Source: Platynereis dumerilii
Lineage: Eukaryota > Annelida > Polychaeta > Phyllodocida > Nereididae
DNA: 64,000 nucleotides
NCBI GenBank assembly: GCA_026936325.1
Contig: JAPTHN010000001.1
Span: 164,718,138-164,782,137 of the forward strand
Direction: 5' to 3'
The first letter of the stretch is position 1; each line of letters begins with the position of its first letter. The translations under genes and the position numbers were made by a program. Under the pieces are notes generated by a model. That model saw nothing but the letters and a program-made list of their open reading frames with translations, did not search any database and was not told the origin of the DNA. Shown here in pieces: positions 1 to 12,300 of the stretch.

Positions 1-449
1 AAGAATAGATGGCAACTGTCTTGACCCTCCTTGCCAGATTTATGTGCAACCTTTATCCAGGAAGACCTAAAGACCACATACCGGTACTGGCTATCAAATA
101 ATAATGACAAACATTGAAATGATCACAATCAACAGGTCCAATGACAAATATACTAAGATTTAAGCAATTTATTTGAAAATTCCCGAAATTCCCAATATTC
201 CCGCACAAATAAATTTCCCGAAATTTTCCCTTATTTCCGGAAACTTTCTGGGCCTTTGCATCCCTAGTTGTAGATATTTTAACTGTTTATTATTCCTGTA
301 CAAAGCTAACAAATTTTGTAATTGTTGAGTTAATTTTGGTCACAAAAGCTATAAAAAGACACATTTTTCCATGAAAAAGACTTGTAAACAAAAGTCAGCT
401 AAATAGTCAAACCCAGACAGACATTGTCTGAATGCCTCCGTTTGAAAAT
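1..449. other. intergenic, no gene seen
   Basis: AT-rich sequence with a short patch of repeated 'cccgaaat' words (about 180-250). I see no open frame with splice sites and no structured repeat beyond that patch. Confidence 0.5.
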
Positions 450-457
450 TCAACCTG

Positions 458-675
458 CAGGGCCGTATTAGCGCATTTCTGGGCCCGGGGCAAACTGTTT
501 CTAATGGGCCCCCCTTGCGCACCAAAAATGCTCTAAATTCTGAAAAGTACATTCGCGCCAGTTACCCAAAGCACTTTTTTTACTGACACAACTCTTTTCA
601 GCTTCTTCATGGGCCCCCCTGAGGTCATGGGCCCGGGGCAACTGCCCCGTTTGCCCATAGGTTAATACGGCCCTG
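458..675. mobile_element. hAT-type MITE with 8-bp TSD
   Basis: 218-bp non-autonomous element. It starts CAGGGCCGTATTA and ends with the inverse, TAATACGGCCCTG, matching the hAT terminal pattern. It is flanked by the exact 8-bp direct repeat TCAACCTG (450-457 and 676-683), the hAT target-duplication length. Two GGGCCCGGGGCAA-type blocks lie inside. No coding capacity. Confidence 0.88.
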
Positions 676-683
676 TCAACCTG

Positions 684-1490
684 TGCCTCTTTTTGAGACA
701 GATGACTGAGATGAGCCTCATTCTGGTACTTGTAGTAGAGTTTAGTAGTAAATATTCACACACAAATATTGTCTGATCTTTTTATTGAAGTTCTTAAAAA
801 ACTTCAATTAAATTACTCCAGCCATTGACTTAGAAACCCCCTGAAAGTCTGGCAGTCTTTTAAATTGATATTGAAACTCGGGCAGAAAGGTCATTGACTT
901 AATGATGGACCCCCCTCCCCCAATAGATCGCCTCTCCAATACCAATCACCATACGCAAGGGGGGGGGGGGCTGTCGCTGGTAGTTTGTCCTGAAGTTTTA
1001 ACTTATTATTTTGAAAACACTTATCACATCCATGGAAGGGGAGGGGATCCACAAATTTTGGAAATGCATAACCCTCGACATAACACAACTCTGCACTGAT
1101 ATGAATTAGCGTGCACCTGGTAAAAATATAACAAATTTCCTCTGGCATCCGCCAGTGTCTGTCCCTGACTTCCTTCCAGGCGACAGAAACTTCATCCTGG
1201 AGCTATATGATGTGTACTGCTCGGCAATGCCCGCTGTATCTTGTAAAATTGTAATTAAAGCCCTGTTTCGATTGTTTTCATATTTAAAATTTATGACATA
1301 CGTGTTTCTTCAAATCTTGGAAAATTTCAGAAAATAAAATTCAAATTTTCTGATAGTTTCTACAATTCAACAATGAGATGGTGGATTTCTTGTTTGCAAT
1401 TAGCTGGTTTTCACAGATGCATTGATAAATAAAAAATGTTGGCTTTTTTTGATGCAAGTGTTTAAATACAATTTTTTTTCAACATTTCAG
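684..1490. other. gap with G/C runs, no clear gene
   Basis: Contains a C-rich tract near 910, a G run at about 960-969 and a C-rich patch around 1140-1230. A short open stretch at 1155-1337 has an internal acceptor-like site but no convincing donor, so I do not call an exon. Confidence 0.4.
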
Positions 1491-1610
1491 CTTATTGGTG
1501 AGAGAGGCAGAAAGATCATGGCCTTCCAGTTGAAGTACATTTCCTACTTGTACATGGAAAGATTCAGCTGCTCTGTGAAGGAGCCAGAACGATTTTCCAG
1601 TTACTGCCAG
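1491..1610 (+). CDS. candidate internal host exon, unknown gene
   Basis: A pyrimidine tract and AG acceptor (…aacatttcag) precede 120 bp open in one phase. A CAG|gtgaag donor follows. The 40 encoded residues are helical and basic (LIGERGRK, then a Tyr-rich segment and CSVKEPERF). Both ends fall in phase 0. I do not recognise the protein and find no neighbouring exon that must join it. It could be a chance open stretch, but both splice sites are good and the composition is protein-like. Confidence 0.35.
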
Positions 1611-2035
1611 GTGAAGAACGGTACGAAAGAAGAATGATCAGTAGTCCAAATGGGAGGAAGTAATGTAAGGTATAATATAATTGGATGCAGTGATGGAAAT
1701 AGTGGAGAGCCTTGGCGAGCTGAGCTCCTTTTATCAGAAAACTGGGGGAGATCTTCCCTGCTACAGCTTCCTCAATGACTAGTGGTGAAAACACAATTTC
1801 CCGGTCGCTTTTCCAGTCCGTCAAGTACTCTAAGTCAAAGTTACACTCTGCTGGCAGGAATTTTGGCCTTTTAAAAATTTGACATGGCATGCCTCTGCCG
1901 CAACAGCCAAGAGCTCCCCCAAGGAAAAGTTTCCATTTCCATCACTCATTGGATGTAAAATTGTAAGGCATTACAGTTGAGGTTAAAATTTGGATACAAA
2001 CGGACATAAAGTAGTTAAACTTAAAGACGTAATAT
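1611..2035. other. no gene seen
   Basis: A minus-strand open frame crosses here, but it has no splice signals, start context or recognisable motif. Nothing else is structured. Confidence 0.4.
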
Positions 2036-2043
2036 GAAAGCGC

Positions 2044-2656
2044 CAGTGTTGGAGTCCTCGAGACCGGCCTCGGGGCCACATTTTGATGGCCCGGTATCGG
2101 TCTCCGATGACCTTGGACTCGGTCTCTGACTCACAGGCCTCGGATATTTGTCCGAGGCATGTTCGAGGCCAGCCGAATAATAAAGTACAATTTGCTAGAA
2201 TATTCTAACAAAATTTTGGAATAATCATCCTTGAAATATATGTCTGGTAGATGGACTATCTCATTCTGCAATGTTTTATTTATAAGTAAATATTTGAGGT
2301 TGTCAGACACTCAAAAAAAATTTAATCTGTCGCTTTTTCCATAAAAAATAAATGTATTCCTGGTGAGACTAATTTGATGCCCCGCCCTTTGAAAATGCAA
2401 TGATTGCCCCCTTTATATTATCTTTAGTTCATTGTTTTTACAACAGTCATTAAGTGAATCTTTAATTGCACTCTTGTATAGCCTTATTGTAAATGATATG
2501 ATGGCTGAATGTCGGTAATATGTCAAGCTAATTTATATATAAATGTTCTGTCGGTCTTGGTCTCGATAGCTGATGCCTCGGTCTGAGAGGGTCAATGCCT
2601 CGGTCTCGGGTGTTCATGCCTCGGTGTTGGATGTCCTGGCCTCGTCTCCAACACTG
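2044..2656. mobile_element. hAT-type element of the GGCCTCGG family
   Basis: 613-bp non-autonomous element. It starts CAGTGTTGGAG and ends CTCCAACACTG, a hAT-like TIR. Flanks are gaaagcgc (2036-2043) and gaaagcac (2657-2664), an 8-bp target duplication with one mismatch. Both subterminal regions are packed with GGCCTCGGTCTC-like words, probably transposase-binding repeats. Partial relatives occur at 22,440-22,570, 38,360-38,490 and 49,370-49,500. Confidence 0.82.
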
Positions 2657-3119
2657 GAAAGCACAAATTGATCTGCAAATTTTGCACATTTGTGCCTTGT
2701 TACTTGCATATATCGTTCTTCTGAATTTTAGTAAGATTACACACAAGTCTTGAAATAAATAATTTCTGATGGAAGTATTTTTTATGGGGGGTAGTTGAAT
2801 ATTAAAAAGAATACCTGGGGGATGTCGCACGCTAGAAAAAATAATTACTGTTTATGTCACCTTTTATACAGAAATAAAAAGCTATTATAAATGAAAGATA
2901 AGAGAATATTTCAATATTCGAAATTTTGTAATCATTACAGCCACTTTCTATATTTCTAAAAAGATTTTGTTGTTTCTAATTTGGTTGCAGCCTATATCCC
3001 AAGAAACAACAAGATGTAACTGAAGGAAACGACATTCAAGCCACGATGCAGTTTGATGAAATGTCCAGTTCCAAATAGCGACCAATTTAAAGAGGTCAGT
3101 ACTGATACACTCGGCTGAA

Positions 3120-3446
3120 TACTGGACTTTGGAGTTGGGTAGCATGTGAACCAAATCCAATTCCCGACTCCTTTTGGTATTTTAAAGTTGTTGTTTTTTT
3201 TAAGATTGTTCTTTAAAACTTTAATATACTGTTCACATTGATTTATGTTTTTTGTATTCATTACTTTAATAATGAGACATATATCTGTTATGATATGACA
3301 ATGTCAAAAAAAGATGATAATTACATGTAAAATAATTTTAAGGAGTCAGAAGCAAATAATTTCCGACTCTGATTCTACCTGGAAACCAACTCTGACTCCT
3401 TTTGAGCACTTCCGACTGTACGATTGCCACTCCAGACTGGGACTCC
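3120..3446. repeat. old copy of the GACTCC-rich hAT element
   Basis: Starts with ctttggagttgggta…aaccaaatcc and continues with cccgactcctttt and gactctgactcc words. These follow in the same order as in the cleaner element at 3458-3879 but are heavily diverged. No target duplication is visible. Confidence 0.5.
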
Positions 3447-3457
3447 AATATTTTAGC

Positions 3458-3879
3458 CAGGGCTTTGGAGTCGGGTATTAAGTAAACCGACTCCGACTTC
3501 CGACTCCTTTGGCTTTCTGAAAAGCGACTCCGACTCCGACGTCTCCTGAATTACGACTCCGACTCTGCTTATCAACAGAATTTCACAACAATATTACATG
3601 GTCAAAGGGGAGAAAAGGTAGTTCCATAAAGTTTTCAATGAATGTTGTATATAAATACTTTAACTTTTGGAAATTTAGTGTAAAATTTGGGACACATTTT
3701 ACATTTTTGTAACTGTGTTTTTGAAAATTATATTTATTACTTTTTAGGTGTCGGAGTCACCAATTTAATTTAGGAGTCAGGAGTCACCAATTTAATTTTC
3801 GACTCCGACTCCACCTGAAAGTCAAAGTTTGACTCCGACTCCGCCCAAAAACCTCCGACTCCACGACTCCAAAGCCCTG
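3458..3879. mobile_element. hAT-type MITE rich in GACTCC, exact TSD
   Basis: 422-bp element with TIRs CAGGGCTTTGGAGTCG / CGACTCCAAAGCCCTG. It is flanked by the perfect 8-bp duplication ATTTTAGC (3450-3457 and 3880-3887). Subterminal regions consist of repeated GACTCCGACTCC words. It lies beside an older relative. No open frame of note. Confidence 0.92.
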
Positions 3880-4107
3880 ATTTTAGCATTATCTTTGACT
3901 ATGTGATGCCCTGATAGGGGGCAAGTCCCGGCATATTAGACCAGTGCCCCCCCAGGTACCCCGTAGGAAAATTGTCACCTTAACCTTTTGTTTTTTTCTT
4001 ATGCGTAATGAGTTTTAATTGCCCCTGGTAATGCCACTGCTTAAGTAGACGTCATGAGCTATTCTGCTAATTTTGTGAGAATTTGATTTACTGATTCGCC
4101 CTTCAGT

Positions 4108-4176
4108 ATCAAGTGATATTAATTCATGCAACAGCTCTTGATATTGTAAGGCAGAGATCCTGACTCAGGTTGTTTT
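4108..4176. repeat. single arm of a foldback repeat
   Basis: The sequence from agtgatattaattcat through gctcttgatattg to ctgactcaggttgtttt matches one arm of the complete foldback element at 48,341-48,486. Only one arm is present here. Confidence 0.6.
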
Positions 4177-4220
4177 GGTATTATAAAAAGTAGTGTTCCA
4201 GGCCACGCTCGAGTCCTCGC

Positions 4221-4998
4221 CAGTGCGCGCAAAAGACGTCGGACAATCGGCTTTTGCCGATCGTTTTTATGATTGTCCGACCTGTCTCTGGCTGTGGTCA
4301 GACTAAAAATCCGACAGGAACTGCTGTGGGTCTTTTAGCAGCAATTTGTAGTTGTTTGAAGTGAGAAAATTAGCAGGTCTTTAAATTGCAATTATGCCAT
4401 TTTTGAACTTCTTTTGACACTTAGCTGGTTAGTTGACTAAATTGCAATTCTGGACCAGTGAGAGTATTCTTGACTGAGTGTCAGAGCTAATTACAATCAA
4501 CAACTCAGTTCTTCACTCTTTGTTAACTCTCATGTTGCCAATTAGCTTTAATTTGCAAATTTTAACAAGATTTATTTACTTTATCATTCAATGAGAAGTT
4601 TACCATATTTAAAACAAATGACCAATGCAGATTAGAACACGGTTGTGTTGTCCTACTCAAAATACACAACTGCTTTCTTTTCTTTGTAAACAGACAGAGA
4701 AAACTAGAGAAATTCTAACTCGCATCATTCCAAGCCAAAAATTAAAGCAAATTTGCAATTTGGCAAAATTAATGTTATCTGGGGCCAAAATCCAGGTAGG
4801 CCTACTTCTGGGAAAATCTTATCAATGCAGACACTCCAGGTGACATGCTGCATGAACATTAAATTGTGTCATATCGTCGCAAGTTAGACAGACAGGAAGA
4901 CAAATTTTTGTCTGACTGATATTAAAATTGTCTGACCAGAACTCTCTTTCCGTCAGACAAAATGTCTGACCAAAATCAATTTGCTTTCGCGTGCACTG
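4221..4998. mobile_element. hAT-type non-autonomous element, exact TSD
   Basis: 778-bp element starting CAGTGCGCGCAAAAG and ending CTTTCGCGTGCACTG. It is flanked by the perfect 8-bp duplication GTCCTCGC (4213-4220 and 4999-5006). Subterminal stretches carry repeated GTCGGACAAT and GTCTGACC-type words. A 72-codon open frame inside shows no transposase motif. Confidence 0.92.
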
Positions 4999-5225
4999 GT
5001 CCTCGCTACATGGTGTCTGGGTTACCCCTGACTTCCGAATTTACACAATGCAGTTAGATTGTCAACTTCGCAATACGCGCTATTTTTGGTAGTTTTATGG
5101 TGCTTCAAATTTCCATAACTATTGAATGTCTATATAGATATTTATCCTTTTATTTTTATCTTAGGGCCCATTTAAAAATAATGACGTCACAGTGTGACAT
5201 GACCATCAATATTTAAACAATTTTT

Positions 5226-6474
5226 AGCTCGTCTGTTTTCTTTGAAAACGAAGAGCTATTGTCGTCACTCGATCGGCGTCGTCGTCGTCCTCGTTGTCCC
5301 GGTTAAGGTTTTTGTAAGTGTCCATTTGTGACCTTAGTTTTGCACTTAGAGTTATGAAATTTGGTACAGGTATGGGGCTATGGGTATGGATCAGGAACAT
5401 GTCGAGAAATCAAAGATGGCTGCCATTTTGTGGCGGCCATGTTGGCAGCCATCTTTCTTTGTTCTTGAACTGCCCATTGTGACCTTAATATTTCACTTAC
5501 AGCTATGAAATTTGGTACAGGTATGGGACTCTGGGTATGGATCGGGAACATGTCGAGAAATCCAAGATGGCGGCCATTTTGTGGCGGCCATTTTGGCAGC
5601 CATCTTTCTTCATTCTTTAACTGCCCATTGTGACATTAATATTTCACTTACAGTTATGAAATTTGGTACAGGTATTGGCCTGTGGGTGTGGATCAGGAAC
5701 ATGTTGAGAAATCCAAGATGGCGGCCATTTTGGCAGCCATCTTTCTTTATTTCTTGAATTGCCCATAGTGACCTCAATAATTAACTTACAGTTATGAAAT
5801 TTGGTACAGGTATTGGCCTGTGGGTGTGGATCAGGAACATGTTGAGAAATCCAAGATGGCGGCCATTTTGGCAGCCATCTTTCTTTATTTCTTGAATTGC
5901 CCATAGTGACCTCAATAATTAACTTACAGTTATGAAATTTGGTACAGGTATTGGCCTGTGGGTGTGGATCAGGAACATGTTGAGAAATCCAAGATGGCGG
6001 CCATTTTGGCAGCCATCTTTCTTTATTTCTTGAATTGCCCATAGTGACCTCAATAATTAACTTAGCGTTATGAAATTTGGTACAGGTATGGGCCTGTGGG
6101 TATCGATCGGGCACATGTTGAGAAATATTAAGATGGCGGCCATTTTGTGGTGGCCATTTTGTGGTGACCATTTTGTGGTGGCCATTTTGGCAGCTATCTT
6201 TCTTCATTCTTGACCTGCCCATTGCCATCTCAATATTATAAGAGTTATGAAATTCGGTACAGGTATTGGCCTATGGGTATCGATTGGGAACATGTTGAGA
6301 AATCCAAGATGGCGGCCATTTTGGCAGCCTTCTTTCTTCTTGAACTGCCCATTGTAACCTTAAAATATCGCTTAGGGTTATGAATTTAGGTATTGGCTGG
6401 TGGGTGATAACCTGCCACACACTGATAGATTTCACTTTAACAGACGAGCGTTGAAACCGCTTGCGGTTCTGGTT
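5226..6474. mobile_element. TIR element filled with ~140-bp tandem repeats
   Basis: Ends carry the inverted words agctcgtctgtt (5226) and aacagacgagc (6439). The core is about eight tandem units marked by gttatgaaatttgg at roughly 5351, 5502, 5653, 5791, 5929, 6067, 6244 and 6377, spaced 133-177 bp. The three units at 5653-6066 are almost identical. Six units contain AAGATGGCGGCC. A 194-codon minus-strand open frame (5644-6228) is just the repeat read through. The class is unclear; tandem-core TIR elements are common in marine invertebrates. Confidence 0.7.
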
Positions 6475-7170
6475 TAATTTATTAATGGAGGTGTTTACAC
6501 ACCGCCATTTTTTGCAGTTAGTGAGAAAGTGTATGAGAGAGCATCATCCCAAGTCATACCATGACAAAATGGCCCATAACCTTTGCTAATTCATGAATAC
6601 TTAATTAACTGACCCAGTTTTGGCTCAGCTACATCACAGTTTGAAATTGTTGCTTCTGTTTCACACTGTTACAAATGGAGAAATTGTGTATTGTTGAAAG
6701 GTGCTATCACAGTTCCGAAAATTCCATTGAATTATGTATTTTCACAGTTCTGGAATGAAACTGTTTGAAAGTTTGCTTGTTTTACACTGTTTTTCTCAGT
6801 TGCCAGTAATCCTCTAAGTGTCCATAATCGGACTAAATCTGCATGCAAAATGCTTATGACCTAAATAAGCAGCCAATCACAGCACGCACAGAAGAAGTTG
6901 GAAATAGCAGAAAGCCCTGTCCATTTTAGCAGGGCTTGCGTGGGGAGGATGATGAGAGAGTGGGTGAGAGAGTGTAAACTTTAGGCGGGAAATTAGAAAT
7001 TGGAGAACAAAATCTGAAATAACTCTTTGCTTATTTCAAATAATCTCCTAATTGTTAAATTGCCCACAACTAGAGATGCAGGGCTGTCATTGCAGCCTAC
7101 TTGTATTGATCTCAAATAATTCTAAGTACTCCTTTCATCTGTTCTTTGATTGGAGTTTTTTTTTGGGTGT
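6475..7170. other. no gene seen
   Basis: AT-rich unique-looking sequence with no exon-like segment or structured repeat. Confidence 0.4.
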
Positions 7171-7173
7171 TAC

Positions 7174-7277
7174 AGTCCACCATTTTGAAAATAATGTGTA
7201 TTGTGGTTTGTGTATGCAAATGAGCTGTCCACCATTTTGAAAATTATGTGTATTGTGTTTTGTTTATGCAAATGAGC
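7174..7277. repeat. 52-bp tandem duplication with octamer motif
   Basis: Two 52-bp units (gtccaccattttgaaaat…) each contain a perfect octamer ATGCAAAT (7214-7221 and 7266-7273), the POU/Oct consensus. Only a few bases differ between units. Confidence 0.75.
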
Positions 7278-7499
7278 TCACCTGCTATGTCAGGGTTACA
7301 TTTGGATGTGTATTGGTTATTTTGCTGACTTGGGAATTTATGTTATCATAATACTGGGTCACAGAACATGGAATTCAACAGTTATATGTAAATTTCCAAC
7401 TATTTCAATGCAATTTAGGGATGGGTGTATTTATGGATAGGCCTGAATTAATATACATAGACAGATTGCTTGCTAAATAAATGAATAGTTAAATACCAG

Positions 7500-7660
7500 T
7501 AGACAGATCGAAAGAGTTGGAAAGAGATAGAAAGAGATAGAAAGATAGATAGATCTATAGAAGATTAGATACTGGATAGTTACATTGATAAAGAAGAATG
7601 TATGAATTTTATGGATTAGATAGATTGCATGAATTAGATGGATAGATTATAGAGATGAAA
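7500..7660. repeat. degenerate GATA-type microsatellite
   Basis: Repeated agatag, gatagat and agataga words with interruptions. No coding signal. Confidence 0.7.
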
Positions 7661-7844
7661 TAAATAGCTTATACTGATTAGTGAGACAAGACAAAGACTA
7701 AACTTCTTTATTGGTCATTCATGAAAAAATTAATATAGAATGAAATTGTCGGCGCAACGACACAACAGATTACACAGATTTATCAAAAGGGTAAGCATGA
7801 GCAATACATTGCAATTTGGTACATTTGTTGTAATTTGTGACATG

Positions 7845-8075
7845 TCCAACACGTTCGGGAGGACGTAGAGTTAGCTCAATTAGTAATGGAATGGGTTGCC
7901 AATCTCTTGGTCCTGGATTTGAATCCCTCATTGGCGAGGTCACCTTTTCTTGTTGGACAGTAGTTTCAATAATCTTTTGCTTCATTACCATGTCCTCCTC
8001 CTGTCCTAATTGGCCTGCGTAAATAAAGGACTTAAAGCCAAAATCATCCATCCATCTTTCCAAAATATCCATGCA
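7845..8075 (+). mobile_element. tRNA-headed SINE
   Basis: A tRNA-like head with an A-box-like TAGCTCAATTAG and, about 50 bp later, a B-box-like GGATTTGAATCC. A tail region follows (cctgtcctaattggcctgc…ggacttaaagcc) that recurs at 55,725-55,795. No anticodon-arm structure convincing enough for a real tRNA gene, and a non-tRNA body is attached, so SINE is the better call. Confidence 0.55.
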
Positions 8076-8184
8076 AATCTGACATAGGATTTCACATCAT
8101 TTCAGCTCTTAACAAAGTCTAGATTGATAGATTGAGTTCGTAATGTTGGCAGTCTACAAGTTGTCAAGTATTCTAAATTTTCCC

Positions 8185-8345
8185 CATTTAAGGAATCCTT
8201 TACTTGCCCAGCACAAACACTGAATCACAGGGGCTGCCAATTAACATCTCATCCAAACAACATCGGTGGCCACACGTTTTCAGTCGGAACTCCTGAGGGT
8301 CTTTCTTTGTAGCTTTGCCTGGGTTTGAACCTGGGTCCGTCAATT
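8185..8345 (-). mobile_element. SINE fragment, minus strand
   Basis: Read on the minus strand, it shows a B-box-like ggttcaaaccc and then a conserved-looking body (ggatgagatgttaattgg). This resembles the body of the SINE at 55,851-56,144 (gacattaaatggaggt). The A-box end is missing. Confidence 0.4.
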
Positions 8346-8408
8346 TGCAAAATTTAGTTTACTCTCAATATTGTTATGTCTCGCTGAGTTGTTCAACCTA
8401 TGATCACC

Positions 8409-8440
8409 CATATCTATCTATCTATCTATCTATATCTATC
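8409..8440. repeat. (TCTA)n microsatellite
   Basis: Uninterrupted atctatctatct-type repeat. A second such run lies near 16,752-16,776. Confidence 0.9.
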
Positions 8441-8699
8441 TTAAAATACCTGTCTGAATAGTAAGGCAGTGTGGTACAAATGATCTGCCGGATTCAGGGA
8501 TGCGAACTTAAGACACCACACCACCTCCATTTTGAACCCCTGGGTTCTTGTTTTTTTTGCAAATGACCATGCAATTATGTAAAGAATGCTAATAAAAGAT
8601 CCCTCAAATGGGGGGAGGGGGACTGTACAACTGGTTGAGGACTCCCGTTCTCTCTCTTGCATCTCATCAATCAAATTGAGCTAAAAAAAATTATTAAAT

Positions 8700-9394
8700 T
8701 GATTGGCATTGTAAAACGATGTAAACCGGTATTAAAATTCGAAGTACAAAACATTATGATTTATGTATAAAATCCTGTGGAAACATTGTGGAAGTAATTT
8801 TTTGTTTGCAGACTAGGCCTACATTTAACTTGTTTCCGAATAACGTAAAAAAGAGGAGCCAGGAGTCATAGTCAAAGTCTAAATTCAAGAGATTTACGGA
8901 GTCGTGTTCCAGGAAATCGGGGATCGCAGTCGGTTCACTGCCGCCAGCCTCTCAAGCTGCTTATATTCGTCAATTATAACAGGTTCCGACTATTTTGGAT
9001 AGTTCTGTAGCTTTCTGTTTTGTCCATTAGTTGGTGGCTTTCTTACTCGTTAAAATTGAATGTTCACTGTTCAGTCTATATTTTCAGAATTACAGAGTGA
9101 ACCAGGCATGATGTTGTGTTACGCAACACATGTAAATGGGGAAAATAAACATGTGTAGGCTTAACAAGCTTAATATAGTTATTTCAATTAATTTTTAGGT
9201 GATCAGTCGGGTCCAGTGGAAGTTCAGAATGACTGAAAGAAAAAAAGATTGAATGCTTCTTTGTTACAAAAGCAAAATCAGGTAAGATTTCCTGTCTTTT
9301 GTTGGTAGTTGCCAATTTGGTTAATAAAAATTAGCAATTTAGAAAAATTGAATTTTGGCCTCTTAAAAATTAATAATTAATTTGTTTGCTTCTA
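8700..9394. other. no gene seen; exon-like trap
   Basis: A segment at about 9199-9281 has good-looking splice signals (tttttag … cag|gtaag) but stops in all three frames. It could at best be an untranslated exon. A possible old relative of the GACTCC-rich hAT repeat lies near 8840-8940. Confidence 0.35.
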
Positions 9395-12300
9395 CAGAAC
9401 AGTAGGGGAAATTATCAGCAGCTCATGACAGCCAATGTCCTCAGCCTCACATGACGCTCAGCCTGGCACTGTCATCACCCTCCCATGACACTCTGCAAGT
9501 GTCATGGCCCAGCCATGACATTGGCAGAGCTCAAAATCATGTTTGGCAGGCAATTAAAAAAAAACTATAGCAACTATCACTTCCAAACTTGGCATAAAGT
9601 TGTATTACAGTATCAACCAACTTTATAAATTTTGGCAGGCCTATCCATTACATAATGAGGAAAAGAACCCGAAGGCTCCAGAAAATGATAAGGGTACTGT
9701 CATCAAGGACTGATGACTTTGGGGTATTTTGTGGGGTGCAGCAGCTGAAGGGTATCTGCTAGTTTATCAAAATCACACCAGAGGACAGGGGGTCACTTTC
9801 TTTGATTGACATGCACAAGTGTGCAGTGCACATGTGTCCTCCATCACCCCCTCTGCCTCATCCTACATGGGGGTATGATCTGAAACCAGGAGAGTGGTGA
9901 AGGGAGCAACTTTGACACTTCCATGGATAAAGATGTATTCATGTAACCAGCACCTCATAACACCCATTGTTATAAGGCATTGATGCAACTGCTATTCAAT
10001 TAATGACCTGGACATTCACACCTCACAGCATATAATACATAGTACCTGCTATCATTTTGTTTATAAAAGAATACCTAACATGCCTATAACATAAATCACT
10101 CACCTCTAATAGCCTAAATGTCATTTTCTATTTAATTGAATCACTATTGAACTTTTCCATATCTGTCTTCTTTGACTTCAGCAAAGTTATTGTGAAATCC
10201 AGTGTTATCCCACCCTCCTGCACAGTGTTGGAGGATGGTGTTATCCACTCCTTTGTAACTCCATGTATACCTGTCAAACTTTGCATTGGCTGTCTCAGAT
10301 ATTATTTCACAAATATTTTCCCTTGAGATGCTATCCATATATATGTCAATGCAGTTTTAGCTTTCTCATTTTGTGTGTATCACTTGTCACCGTAACAAAG
10401 AAATCCTTATCCTTATAAATGGTGTGGCATAATCCATTCATTCTGATATATTTGACATTCCTAGCCTTTATATCATTTGTAATCCATGTATACATTTATG
10501 TATGTGTCCATGTGACTGGCATTGACATGCTGTATGTCTGGTGGTCAGGGCAATGTGTGCTCAGTCATTCCTGGTCCCCAAGGGCCACCCCCCCCCCCCA
10601 GGAGGTCATTCTTAGGCCAATCAGACACTCCTTAATTACCCCTGCCAATATTCCACTGCATCTACACACATCTCTTTGCCCCCCACCCCACTCTCCTCCC
10701 CCCACCAAATAAAATGGAAGAAAGGTCCAAAATTGAAATCATGGATCTGTAACTTATCAAGGTGGTGTCTTCTGTTGGGGTTCAACTTGGTATGTTTCAT
10801 GATATACTTTTGAGTACACCCCAAGCCCAGGGAGTGTCCCAGTCATTTAGCCTGATCAATTAAGAAAGGTCCAATAATTATGATTAGGAATTAAGGATTA
10901 TCTTCTTTTTTTTTCCACTACAGCCTTTCAAGAGCTGAGGTGATTATCCAATTGACACCTCTCCTTATATTAATTCATGTAGGTTGGTAGAGTGTCTTAA
11001 CAATACCCTTCCCCAGTTACGTTGTTTTGGAGAAAATAATATACATCTGTATGATTGGAGGAAGGAGAGCACCACAGATAATCTGAACATAGAAGCTAAT
11101 AAACCCCACAATTATTTGGCCATGGTCTGGCTGGTAGTCACATACCATTTTGTTAACCCCCAAACCACATTTTCCTATAAATGTGCTGGGGCACAAACCT
11201 TTGTCTGTTTCAGATGCTCAGATGCTCACTATAAACATACAGTCATATTTAATAAGGGAGTTATAGACCTGTGCTATGAACAAAGACTGTATTATTACAC
11301 ATCATATGTGACTGAAGTAATCTGTAAAAAAAAAAATAATAATAATAATATAAAAAAAACCAAGCTCTTATCTATGTACACATTCAAGTCCTGCTGTAAT
11401 ACAATTTCATTATTTAAATAGCATAATACAACCATAATGATATTTTTTTGGTAAGCCCCCCCCCCCCCCACATGTGGCACCCAGAGCTATGGCGCTCCCC
11501 CTCTGGCCAGGCCAGCATGCACCAACAGCATCCACTTGTGGCCAAAATGAGAAAAGTGACCCTCTATGGCACCTGGACATCTTAGTGACATTCATCTTAA
11601 TTGGGAAGAACTCTGATTAAATATATCTCACCCGCCTCACTCAAAATTTCAATTGTAATGTAACTTTGGAACTACAGCACATAAAAGCATGCAGTTTTCA
11701 ACATCTGAATATAGAGGTCCAAGGACCTGAGTTCAGTCTATTACCTATCATTACCTAGCATAGCAAAGGAAATTACACCATGGAACAATAACACCCTGTG
11801 GTTGGTTCATGATTACAAGATAAAAAAATGCAATATCACTCTCCTTTATAACCCACAGGAAGATATCTCTGTGACTTTGATAAATATTAATGCATACTAC
11901 AAGACATGTGACTTTGATAAGTATTAATGCATGCAACAAGACATGCCTATGTTACAACAAGGGATAATTACTTATTCAGTTTCTGATTTAATTTCGAAAA
12001 CCCCAATTTTAAACCTAATGAGCTTCACAACAATTGGAATTGTGTAATTGGGTCAACTCTGTCTAGAAATTTGAACTTGTATTACAAAATGCTCTAGAAA
12101 TGTGATCAATCTATGATTCAAGATAGTTATATATATATCAGACCATGTACAGAGTCAATGTATCTGTCCAATTTGCTCAAGAGCATGTTTTCATTTGGGG
12201 GGGGGGGGGTGTACAAGATGGGTATTCTGAAAATATCAACCATCCACTCAATGTGCCAAAACTAGGCCTGATTGCAGTGTGATAATTAGACTACTCTGGA

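Noticed and set aside
1155-1337. Possible exon
   Set aside because: The acceptor is plausible but no convincing donor follows, and the frame runs into AT-rich sequence.
1564-1890. 108-codon minus-strand frame
   Set aside because: No homology, splice signals or start context.
5644-6228. 194-codon minus-strand open frame with repeated peptides
   Set aside because: It is the ~138-bp tandem repeat read through; the unit length is divisible by three, so the frame stays open by chance.
7855-7930. Possible tRNA gene
   Set aside because: Boxes A and B are present, but the cloverleaf is poor and a repeated non-tRNA body follows; called SINE.
9199-9281. Segment with strong splice signals
   Set aside because: Stops in all three frames; at most an untranslated exon.
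10984-11421. 145-codon open frame inside the 8.3-kb element
   Set aside because: No transposase motif, low-complexity Asn/Lys run and AT-driven composition; likely chance.
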